Origin: Nematostella vectensis
Lineage: Eukaryota > Cnidaria > Anthozoa > Actiniaria > Edwardsiidae
Direction: 5' to 3'
Assembly (NCBI RefSeq): GCF_932526225.1
Contig: NC_064034.1
Location: 15,512,887 to 15,576,886 of the forward strand
DNA: 64,000 bases
Below the pieces are notes generated by a model. It was not told where the DNA came from, did no database searches, and was given only the letters and a program-made list of their open reading frames with translations. Shown here one piece after another: positions 1 through 10,319 of this stretch; the first letter of the stretch is position 1; each line of letters opens with the position of its first letter. Made by a program: the position numbers and the translations under genes.

Positions 1-966
1 ACACAAATTCAAAGGCCCAAAGGCCATTGAAATGGCTGCTATGTCTGCCATTATCCAGTTTGACAGTGGGGCGAAGGGACGAGAGAGGGTAATGGTGCCA
101 AGAGAGATGCAGATGAACTGCAAAAGAGGAAGAAGATAGCTCAGAGCAATGCAAAGCTAGTCAGACAGCAGGAAGCTGAAGAAAGGGAGGGAGGGCTTGC
201 ATATAGTAGCGGGCTTTCAATGAAGACCCATTTCAGGCAGTTGTTCTCCCAAGGAAATAAAGAAAAACTGCAAATATAATATAAATGTATATCTATTCAA
301 TTCTTGAGAGTTTGTAAATCGAAAATGTTTGGATGGTAATTTTCGGATAACTATAATATTTGGACTGAAATCTGTTTGCTGTTATATCAAGGGTTTGTTA
401 ATTGTTCCATTTCCATTTTTGTTACACTTTACTGTAATTTTGGTCCTGCTAAAGAACGGAAATAACTTGTTTCTTCGGACTCTTTTTTATAGAGGTTCAA
501 GGTTCCAACTGAATCATCATTACTAACTTAGCTTATTTTATTAATAATTGCTTTTGGGCTTATTTTTTGCCTCTCTAGACTGGCTATGATCCTGACATGG
601 ATTCTACATCAGATACGGGCGAAGAGCATGAGGTAAAGTGAATATATGACCAAAAAAAATTGAATGAAAAATATTTTAAAGAATAAGGACGTAATAACTT
701 TTGTCTCATGATCTACATTTAACAAATAATTTTTTTGTCTCTATATATGCTTGTGCTTTGTTTCTAGATGTTGGGTATTATTATTGTTTTGCCTATTTGA
801 TCGATTATGAGGCTTTAAATAATTGTCTACCAACCTCAGTTATTTTTTAACAAATGATGAATAGGATAGATCTGGATAGATATAGGATAGATATACTTTT
901 CTAAGTACTAACAGTTTGTTTGTATTGAATAGGTTCACTTCAAAAGTGAATTGTTGCAGACTTTCA
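1..966 (+). repeat. Duplicate of the 3' part of a Mutator-like element (copy 1)
   Basis: This segment matches 4443-5408 almost base for base at a constant offset of 4442, with only scattered substitutions. It starts inside the transposase coding end (cut by the window edge) and runs through non-coding sequence to about base 966, where similarity stops abruptly. Bases 579-632 look like a small exon: a pyrimidine-rich tract ending in CTCTCTAG precedes it and GTAAAG follows. The same exon-like segment is present in copy 2 at 5021-5074. The matching break points suggest that 966 and 5408 mark the right end of the mobile element. The left part of copy 1 lies outside the window. Confidence 0.9.
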
Positions 967-2310
967 TAGGGGGCAATGACACCAAAATAGGTAATTCGAT
1001 AGACAGACCACATATGAAACAACATGGAAGCAGTTTATCCAGTGCACTCATTTTTCAACAATTTGTTTAAGCCTTAAGGATAATTCTTGCAGTTTACAAG
1101 TGCCTGCACTATTCATAGTGGAAAACAGTTATCCGTACTAAAATATTGGTCTGAGCCCAGGCTATCTTTATAAGTTGAAAACAATTACATCAATTGTATC
1201 TGTACATGATATTCAGTTTACTATACAGTACAGCAGATTTGCAAACACACAAACTTGGTCGATTACCAGTTTTTGGACAATATTAATTGTATGGGGAAAA
1301 CAATGTGATTGGATAAACATAAGCTAAAGAAACATTTTCTCTTTTAGAAGAAAACAACAAGCAACTCATAAAAAGAAAAGCTAGGTGCAAAGCAAGCAGA
1401 AAAGCAAAGAAGTTCAACAAGGGGAAAGCTATTTAGTAGGTGACACCAAAATTGGCACACTGTTAATATATGATTATGAACAGTAGATGAGTAATTATAA
1501 ATGGGTAGTTAGTTAGATACTCAAGACCTTATCATCAATTTAGTTGCACTTGTACCAATGCCATCGGGTTTTCTTCACAATAGAAAATATAGGACAAAAA
1601 TGAAAATACATGAACTTCAAATTATTTTAAAGCTATTGTTTTCATCCTTTTAATGGCCTAAAAATTTCATAAATCAATATTTCTAGCTTTTATAACTATG
1701 GTATTTGATTTTTTCATTGCTGTAATGTAGATATAAAACTTGCCTGTAAATATTTGAACCAGGGATTTTTTATGGACATTAACTGGGTACGTTTGTTGAA
1801 ATGCTTTCTCTCGATTGAAATGTGCAAAACGCTATCAAAAATTATTGTTTATACCCTGAAAACTAAAGCTGTGAACTAAAGATATTATGTTGTGTGGGAT
1901 TCTATATGTATATACAAGTTACTTTTAAAAATGATGAAACGGGGGGTTATACCCGACAATATACCTCACATACCCAGGCTTCATTTTCATAATGCAAACA
2001 CAAACCATCTTTCTCCTGTACCAAATAAAAAGCAAGTATTTTCTTCACTGAATATGAAGTGAATGAATAGAATAAATGAATATAAAGGAATGAAATGGTG
2101 AAAAAAGGTAAAGGATTTTATTGTAGTGTGAACAATATGATTAATAGTGTCAACACCGGAGAAAATTATGTTTTCATCTCCATTATTCCAGAAAAAGAAA
2201 GACATACAGTATTAGAGCTGTTATGATATTCAAAAATCGGAAAAATACTAAAATACTGTATTGTGAACAATAAGATTGGACAGTGGAAAAGTATTGCACA
2301 GGATAGATAT
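967..2310. other. A+T-rich stretch with no recognised gene
   Basis: I see no reading frame with recognisable protein similarity and no RNA gene here. The stretch separates the end of copy 1 of the Mutator-like element from the body of copy 2. Confidence 0.5.
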
Positions 2311-2380
2311 TTTTTGCCATAGTCCTGCTGGCTGTCTTAGACGCTTGACTCCTTATACAGGATTAGCCTATATCTGGACA
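2311..2380 (+). repeat. 70-bp dispersed repeat, copy 1
   Basis: This stretch, containing CATAGTCCTGCTGGCTGTCT and GGATTAGCCTATATCTGGA, recurs at 6521-6590 in the same orientation and with the same length. There are about ten differences. The similarity ends sharply on both sides. It is a short dispersed repeat or the conserved end of a larger element; its class is unknown. Confidence 0.75.
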
Positions 2381-2841
2381 GGGCTAGGCCACTCTCTACC
2401 TGGATTTTGGGTCATTTTTTGCAAATCAGAAAAAACCTTATCCCAATCGCATAATTTATTCATCTTTCTAGATCTTTTTACAGATTAAAAAAATTCCGAG
2501 TATTTCCAGAGATACAACGCTTTTTTGTGAGGGTGTTATTAAAATATCCCGCCATGTAATTAGAAGTTACTAGTTACCATGGAAACTGGAAGTGTTTTTT
2601 TTTTAAACAATGGTCGAAAACTTGAAGGAAAAAGGCTACAAACTCACTGAAAACGATGGACATTATAAATTGGGGTCTGGGCTCTAGTTTAGGGGATGAA
2701 TGAATTGCTCAATGCATTGAGTACCCTAGAAGGAACAATTTTGTCAAACTATACAATTTGTCAATTCCATACGCTCAACTCCAATATTTACCATCATTTT
2801 TGCTCCATTATCTCGATTCGAATACGTTCTACGGCCTAGAA

Positions 2842-4721
2842 ATGCCGAGAAAAGGAAAGAGGAAGAGTTTTAGAGGCCGACCAGCGTGGGAAAAGGCAAA
2901 AGATTCGCCTGAAATGATCTCAAATGCTAGCGAAGATTGTGCTGAAGCCGGACAAGATGGCGGACTATCCGAACACGAGGACGCTGTTTTGCCTTCATCT
3001 TCAAAACAAGATACAGGGTCTTCTTCTTCTAGGCCTGTCGGAAGTTCCGAAGAGGAAACTCCAGAAGAAGAGGAGGTGTTTACTGCTTCCGAAAGGAAGC
3101 TTGCGAGTTCGGCAACGACAAGTAACCGTTCGAAGCCGTATACTGAAGATCCCGATCCTGGCTACCGGTTTATCCTTGGAATGCTAAGCCATGCCATGGA
3201 TATCAACAGAAGGCTTGTGTATGCTGCTGCTGAGACCGGCATTGGGAGAGAAGGTATGGCCACGATATGTGAGATATTGAACATGCCCCAGCCTATGTCC
3301 TCACAAGCTTGGAAGGACCACCAGAACACACTCTATAGCGCTCACAAGAAAGCTGTGAGTGAGCACTTAGAATCTTCAAGGGCAAGACTTCGCCAGAAAT
3401 TATCAGGGGACTTATCTGCTACTGATGATGATCAGGTTTTCGATATTGTTGTCACTTACGATGGAACGTGGTCTAAGCGTGGCCATACAGCAAATTTTGG
3501 ATTTGGATTTGTGATGTCTGTAGACACTGGTGAGGTTTTAGACTACGGATTCAAGTCTAAAATTTGTTGGGAATGCAACAACCAGGCATATGATCGAGCA
3601 TCGGAGGAGTACCACAACTGGTATAAGGGGCACAAGGAAACATGCTCAGAGACATTTGAAGGCAGCAGTGGGAATATGGAAGTAGAGATTGCCAAGGATT
3701 TGTGGGCAAGATCAACAGACTTTGGTCTTCGCTATAAATATATGGTATGCGACGGTGATTCAAGGGCATATAATGCCGTGTGGGACACTTACGGGAGCTG
3801 TGATAAGTGCAAGCTCTATGAGAATATTGCAAGGCAGAGCAAACAATATAAAAACTGGCTTCTAACTGAGGACCACACAGAATGAAAGGTAGAGCATGAG
3901 GACGAAACAGCAGAATGTCGGCGAGTCATCAAGCTTGATTGCATTGGGCACGTGCAAAAGCGAATGGGCACGGCCTTGAGGGAATTGAAAAAGAAAACTA
4001 AAGGAAAGTTGTCTGATGGAAAATCAGTTGGCGGGAAGGGCCATCGTCTATCAGATAAAACAATATCAAAGCTACAAGAGTACTATGGAAAAGCAATTAG
4101 AAGGAACATAAACAAGAAAGCCAAATCGCAAAAGAACATTGACAACAGCATCGATCAAATGAGTCAAGCGATTCTAGCGGTGCTACATCACACTGTGTTA
4201 TCAGATGACAGCAAAAAGAGGCACCAGTACTGTTCCAAGGGAAATAACTCATGGTGTGGGTTTGTAAGAAATGGAAAGGAAGTTGAGCCACAGACACATC
4301 ACCTGAATGTTGTCTTTCTTGACTTCCTCAAGCCTATCTTCACTCGGCTTACTGACCGCTCCCTCCTTCTACGATGCCTCCCAGGATTTTCACAAAATCA
4401 AAATGAGTGTCTGAACAGTGTGGTTTGGACAAAAGCGCCAAAACACAAATTCAAAGGCCCAAAGGCCATTGAAATGGCTGCTATGTCTGCCATTATCCAG
4501 TTTGACAGTGGGGCGAAGGGACGAGAGAGGGTAATGGTGCCAAGAGAGATGCAGATGAACTGCAAAAGAGGAAGAAGATAGCTCAGAGCAATGCAAAGCT
4601 AGTCAGACAGCAGGAAGCTGAAGAAAGGGAGGGAGGGCTTGCATATAGTAGCGGGCTTTCAATGAAGACCCATTTCAGCCAGTTGTTCTCCCAAGGAAAT
4701 AAAGAAAAACTGCAAATATAA
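2842..4721 (+). pseudogene. Mutator-like transposase, interrupted by one stop and one frameshift
   Basis: The reading frame resembles the cnidarian proteins carrying the Mutator-like transposase domain (DDE-type cut-and-paste enzymes acting on element ends). The start is the ATG at 2842; upstream codons in frame have no ATG. The N-terminus is basic (MPRKGKRK), followed by an acidic, serine-rich linker. The domain shows YDGTW (Asp about residue 207) and CDGDS (about residue 304), positions expected of catalytic acidic residues, plus a Cys/His-rich segment between them. An in-frame TGA at 3883-3885 interrupts it, yet the same frame continues with a conserved GHVQKRMGT-type segment to about 4540. 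There the frame shifts and stays open to the TAA at 4719-4721. The frameshift is shared with copy 1 at bases 1-150, so it predates the duplication or reflects a family property. Family assignment is confident; exact ends are not. Confidence 0.8.
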
Positions 4722-5408
4722 TATAAATGTATATCTATTCAATTCTTGAGAGTTTGTAAATCGAAAATGTTTGGATGGTAATTTTCGGATAACTATAACA
4801 TTTGGACTGAAATCTGTTTGCTGTTATATCAAGGGTTTGTTAATTGTTCCATTTCCATTTTTGTTACACTTTACTGTAATTTTGGTCCTGCTAAAGAACG
4901 GAAATAACTTGTTTCTTCGGACTCTTTTTTATAGAGGTTCAAGGTTCCAACTGAATCATCATTACTAACTTAGCTTATTTTATTAATAATTGTTTTTGGG
5001 CTTATTTTTGGCCTCTCTAGACTGGCTATGATCCTGACATGGATTCTACATCAGATACGGGCGAAGAGCATGAGGTAAAGTGAATATATGACCAAAAAAA
5101 ATTGAATTAAAAATATTTTAAAGAATAAGGACGTAATTACTTTTGTCTCATGATCTACATTTAACAAATAATTTTTTTGTCTCTATATATGCTTGTGCTT
5201 TGTTTCTAGATGTTGGGTATTATTATTGTTTTGCCTATTTGATCAATTATGAGGCTTTAAATAATTGTCTACCAACCTCAGTTATTTTTTAACAAATGAT
5301 GAATAGGATAGATCTGGATAGATATAGGATAGATATACTTTTCTAAGTACTAACAGTTTGTTTGTATTGAATAGGTTCACTTCAAAAGTGAATTGTTGCA
5401 GACTTTCA
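4443..5408 (+). repeat. Duplicate of the 3' part of a Mutator-like element (copy 2)
   Basis: This is the partner of bases 1-966, including the transposase C-terminal coding part and the exon-like segment at 5021-5074 (preceded by CCTCTCTAG, followed by GTAAAG). Similarity ends at about 5408, where LINE-derived sequence begins directly. Divergence between the copies looks like about 1% or less by eye, so the duplication is recent. Confidence 0.9.
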
Positions 5409-6491
5409 ACAGGCTTGAAACTAGGGGCTTTCAAAATGCATTTCAACTCAAGCAAATTGTAAAGTTCCCCACGCGTGGTAATCGTACTCTAGACCCCATT
5501 ATTATGAACATAAAGCCATTCTACCAAGATCCCATCAAGCGTCCCGCTTTTGGTTTCTCAGATCATTGCACTATCGAACTTCAGCCCTTGGATCGCTGTG
5601 AACAGCCGAACGCGTCCAAACGGACTGTGCTCTCGAGAGACCTCAAGAATCAAACAAGATCGCCATGAGCTCGTATTTGAAAGAAGAGAAGACCCAAATG
5701 CTCGAAAATATTATCTCTACGGGTCTTGAACAGATAATACCCATAAAACCTAAGAAAATCGTTTCCAACGTGGATTAACGATTCCTTAAAATCACTCATA
5801 CGGTGCCGTCAGCAGGCTCTGGCCAGCGGTAATATGACCGACTTCAAGGTCCTTCGCAACCGTGTCAACCGTGCTAGGAAGAACTGTCGAGCAGTCTTCT
5901 ACGAAGGAAAGATAAAACATCTAAAGTCTTGCAAGCCAGCGTCTGGTGGAGAGAAGTTAAACATCTAAGTGGCCTCACACCAACTGCGCGTCCCGATCCC
6001 CTGGCTGATCTCCAGCATATCGTCGGTGGTGAGGGTGATGAGGCCCAAAAGACTCCACTCTCCTGGCAAACATGATAAACTCAAGCTTTCTCTCGCCTAT
6101 GAATGGGTTCACACCACTTAGTGGTCGAGGTGAGTGCGACGACACAGCGCCCCTTGAGCCAAGTCCAAGACCTGTTGGTGAAGACTCAACGCTGAAAAAA
6201 TTGCTAGCCCTCCACCCAAACAAAGCGTCGGGCCCCGACCAGATACCATCTTGGCTCCTTAAGGATAATGCAGACTTGCTTGCTGCACCAATAGCGTATA
6301 TTCTGAATTCAAGCTTCCGGGAGAGTCGCCTACCCAAGCAGTCACCAGTAATGGATGTTAACAAACACTTAAGACCTATATCATTAACGCCAATCTTGTC
6401 TAAAGTGGCTGAAGATTACGTGGTTGAGAGTTATATCAAGCCAACGGTCTTGGCTGAAGACGACCAGAATCAATTTGGGACAAGCGTCTAA
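5409..6491 (+). pseudogene. Degenerate non-LTR retrotransposon fragment (endonuclease end and reverse transcriptase start)
   Basis: Bases 5409-5640 encode the tail of an APE-type endonuclease, with the motifs FPTRGNRTLDPI and GFSDHCTIELQP (the SDH box). A linker follows with an in-frame stop near 5777 and frame changes near 5966 and 6070. Bases 6072-6491 encode the start of a reverse transcriptase: KASGPDQIPSWLL, a shortened linker, then LRPISLTPILSKV. The fragment breaks off after QNQFGTSV, before the catalytic DD box. It is a dead jockey/CR1-type LINE truncated at both ends, abutting the right end of the Mutator-like element. Confidence 0.75.
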
Positions 6492-6520
6492 GTCCAAAAT
6501 TTCCAGATGACGCCAGTTAA

Positions 6521-6590
6521 TTTTTACCATAGTCCTGCTGGCTGTCTCAGACGCTGGGTTTCTTATATAGGATTAGCCTATATCTGGAAG
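6521..6590 (+). repeat. 70-bp dispersed repeat, copy 2
   Basis: This is the partner of 2311-2380, in direct orientation. It begins 30 bases after the LINE fragment stops. Confidence 0.75.
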
Positions 6591-8185
6591 GGGGTTTGGT
6601 TTTAGTTCAAATTCCCAGTTGACGCTGCATTGCACTATTTAGTCATTCATTATTTGCTTACCTAGCATTCTCACGTGAGACTCAGTTGCCATTGACACAT
6701 GTGGTCCACACTTGTTAAGTTTTCCCACTGACTTTGCTTGCTATGACTTTGAACAAGAAATCTTGGGCGCCATTATCACAAAGACAAAAAAAGTGAAAAC
6801 ATGTGTTCAAGATATGTAATAAGCTTATCTGGGAACTCTACTAAAAGATTGAGGCAAAGGCTATCGAGCTCCAGGGAGACTGCTTGATAGTCCAGCTGCG
6901 AAACAACGTTTGTTTGTTTGACTGCAAAGGAATTGAATTGTGATTTCAGTTTGTTTTCCTGGGACGAAAAATCATCCGAATGCACGAATGAATGAAACTT
7001 GAATTGCTTACCTATCATTTTCACTTTGGACTCAACTGCTTAGTTGCAATCAGATGCAAACTCTTGTGAAAAGTTGTATTAATTTGAGCCTGCTGACATG
7101 ACGGAAAAACCTGGAAAACGCGCAATTCCAGATTCCTTATTCGATGTGAAATGGGCTTATTTGAAGCGTCACGTCATGTTTTTCCGTCATGTCGAGCCTG
7201 CTGCATATACCGCTGTGCAGCCAATGGCCACGGCCTGTGGTCAGTTTGGGCACGTAACATAGGGGTGTAGCTGTCCACTAAGCAACTAAGAAGCACCTAT
7301 CATTAAGTGTTGCTTTAAGGACTTATCAATTTAGGCGGTGTCATTCCAGTTGAACAAGTGTGTTTTCTTGACACGTTAGTACAGCCCCCTGTGACTTAGT
7401 GTTATCAGTGTTCAAGGTTATAGATGATATTTGAGAAAACGTGTTAATGCTTTATGGAAATATATTCACTGAAACTCTAAATGCAAATATTGGCACTGTT
7501 CAGTCCGGCTTTTTCAAAATTTGTCTTTTTCAGATCTCTGAGCCGAAGAGAGGACCTCGTCGACTCACTCGATTGCCTCGGACGGCAGACCTCAATCACG
7601 AGACAATACGCCATAATCAGGATCTGATTTTTAAAGATTATTTTATTATGTATACTTATTTGATAATAAAACAGTGTTAGTGCGACAGCCTTTTTCTTTG
7701 GGTCTTCTTCTATTTCATGGGGTGCGTGTAGCTTGTTGATTGATTTACGGTGTTTTAGATTAGTTCTTCTTCTCGCGATGTTATGGAAATAAAAATGGAG
7801 CTGGCACGTAATTGTTTCGGATCCCCACATTATGTTCACAGTCTTAGTAAAATACTACGAAAAGCAAAATGTCTCCTTTTTTTAATAAATTGTGAAGTAC
7901 TTTTGTGTAGAAGTATTGATAAACGAACCCGCGCACAACAGTCGCTTTCAATTTTAGCCACACATGTAACGAAAATTTTCTCGCATATGGCATTTGCAAG
8001 TCTCAGGTCCAGATTCCTGTTTTCAGACACCATTTTCTATTCTCACACATCGTTTTCCAATTTCACAGTGCAATTCCATTTCTTTTCTAACTATTTCCAA
8101 ACACGGATAATACGACTCCTTTCCTCGTCTAACGATTTCCAAAATCGACACTTTTGTCACATTTGGCTTGTCATAAATGTCTGCT
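6591..8185. other. Unassigned stretch with one short inverted repeat
   Basis: No gene is recognised. Several open frames of 60-135 codons occur (for example 7783-8187, +) but none shows a familiar motif. The only structure I can support is the inverted repeat at 7094-7193. Confidence 0.45.
7094..7193. repeat. Inverted repeat with 16-bp arms
   Basis: GACATGACGGAAAAAC at 7095-7110 is the exact reverse complement of 7178-7193. The arms enclose 67 bases. The motif GAGCCTGCTG also flanks the structure on both sides (7085-7094 and 7194-7203), in direct orientation. This pattern suits a very small inverted-repeat element flanked by a duplication, but no element family is recognised. Confidence 0.6.
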
Positions 8186-9100
8186 GAAGTGAAGGTGTTG
8201 GTTGGAGCATGCAAAACATGCCGAAATCGCAACGCTCAAGTCACGAATGACACACGAGCTGCCAAACGGACCCTGGGAGAAAGTTGGAGTCAATCTGTTC
8301 GAGCTCGACAAGAACGAATAAATGTTAACTGTGGACTACTTTAGCAATTTCTGGGAAATAGACAGGCTGCAAGCACCACTTCAGCTGCTGTCATCCTCAA
8401 GCTCAAGAACCACTTTGCAAGGCATGGCTGTCGGAACCGCCTCATCAGTGAGGATGGCCCTCAGGTTGCGTCATCCGAATTCCAAAACACCACACAAGTA
8501 GCCAAACACAGCCAGAGCAACAGGAAGGAAGAATAGCAGACAAGACAGCAAAGAATTTTTCCGAAAAGCGATACCTTGCAATCCTGGATCATTGAAACAC
8601 CACAACACAAGGCATGAGATCAAGCCCAGCATAACGCCACAAGGTAGGCACTCCTCCGGCCCCGAACAAGTAACCCAGACCACGACGTTAAAGACTTACG
8701 GGCGCGTCAGCAGCAGCAGAGCAGATATTATAACCAACACAACCACGATTGACAGCTTTTCAGAGGATTAGAGTAAGGTCTGGAAGAAAGGCAGAGTCAC
8801 TGCAATGTTGTATGAGATATCATATATGGTCGAGACTTCCGACGGAGGAGTGTACCAGAGGAACAGGGTCCTCCTGAAGACGAAAGGAGAAAAAAGGACA
8901 CAACAGAGATAGCGTGCGTGACAAACACCACTGATCCTGAGAGCAACACTCACCAGATGGATACACCGCCTGTGGAGACCGACGACGAGCCACGCACACA
9001 GACAGCAGAGCACCAAGGCGAAGCCTGCACCCAGAAGGTCACAGCTTGAAGGACTACATACAACAGGAGTCCAACAGTCAGGCCCGTACCCAGGGACTGG
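8186..9100 (+). pseudogene. Ty3/gypsy integrase relic
   Basis: Pieces of a gypsy-type integrase can be read on the + strand with repeated frame changes. The end of the zinc-finger region is CKTCRNRNAQ. Core-domain segments follow: LPNGPWEKVGVNLFELDKNE, a VDYFSNFWEIDRLQ block, and LKNHFARHGCRNRLI. The C-terminal domain includes YMVETSDGGVYQRNRVLL near 8826-8875. Order and spacing match a normal integrase, but the stretch between about 8480 and 8760 is scrambled by stops. The upstream pol domains are absent. No LTR can be paired with this relic. Confidence 0.7.
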
Positions 9101-9415
9101 TCACAAACAATATGTGACAGACAGCCCCCCTAACGGCCGGAAATCCACTTTCGGTTCGCTATAGACGTGTTATTTGTAGACAAAAATATCAAGCATAAGC
9201 GAACTAGATAAGAAAAAGGCATTTTATATCTTTACTATTATAAGCGTTACGTCTGTCGGGCAAACGTTTTTGATTGTTAGAGCGGTATGACCACCATCAA
9301 CCTGCACATCATGCTGCATCAAGCTTTTGGAAGAGAACTCTTGCAGGCGCCATTATCGAAAACACATGTGCACATAAAATAGAAAAACATGTGCACATAA
9401 ATAACTGACTACAAG

Positions 9416-10140
9416 ACATAAAAGAAAGCAAAGAGGACTTTGGTGGTGTCAGTATTATAGCCATTGGCGACCTTTTTCAACTTCAACCTGTTACGGATGG
9501 GCATATATTCAAAGATTTTAATGACCTTCAATATGGCTCTCTTGCACTTTAAAATGGCTCTCTAACACTAAAATGTTTAAGTTGTTGGAAATTATTAGAC
9601 AAAAAGAAAGTAAAGTATTTGCAGAAATCCCTAATAGATATTTTGAAAATCAAACAACGAATTATCCAAGAAAACTTATTCAATAATACCTTAATGAGTG
9701 TTCCTCACCTGTTTATTCAGAATGCCAAAGTGAATTAATTTAAAATGAGAGCACATCAAGTTGTCATTGGGGTCAAACATACAATAAAGGCTCATGATAG
9801 AGTCATAGGAGCCATCTCGTCAAAGCTTAGAGAGAAAATCATGAGGAAAATCCCGAATGATCCAAGAAAGACCAAACAAATTATTTCCAACCTTCAAATT
9901 GCAGAGGGAGAAAGAACAGAAATAGCTCTGAATATCCAAACCGAAGCTGGAATGACCAATGGTGCAAGTAATATTGTCAAAAAGATAATTCTTTACCAAC
10001 CAGGAAAGCCATCAGATATAATATGGGTCCAGTTTTACCATACTGATGTAGGAGAGATAACTCGACATGATAACAAGCATTTACACCCGGGGAAAAATCA
10101 TCCCATTCCGCTAACCAGGAATCCTCAATCAAAGCCTGCA
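9416..10140 (+). pseudogene. PIF1-like DNA helicase relic
   Basis: Bases 9416-9540 encode FGGVSIIAIGDLFQLQPV, the Walker-B-like segment of PIF1-family helicases. After an internal gap, 9690-10110 encodes the C-terminal helicase part (LFIQNAKV, IPNDPRKTKQI, LQIAEGERTEIALN, IIWVQF). The Walker A region and much of the middle are missing, and frames change near 9550 and 9740. PIF1-like helicases of this kind occur as Helitron genes or domesticated and amplified copies. No Helitron ends are identified here, so the source element is unknown. Confidence 0.65.
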
Positions 10141-10319
10141 CAAAGATCTGCTGGAAACGAGAATGTACACAATTTGTCACAAGGTGATCGAAACAAAAAT
10201 AGTTGCACACATATATTTTACGTATTTTAAGTTTCGGAATGTACACAAATACCTCCCATGGGAGTTTAAGAGAGTCGGTATTTAAAAAGTTGTAGGATAT
10301 ACAAGGTCGTTCGAAATTC

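Noticed and set aside
2758-2841. Transposase start 28 codons upstream
   Set aside because: There is no ATG in that stretch; the ATG at 2842 begins the basic N-terminus typical of the family.
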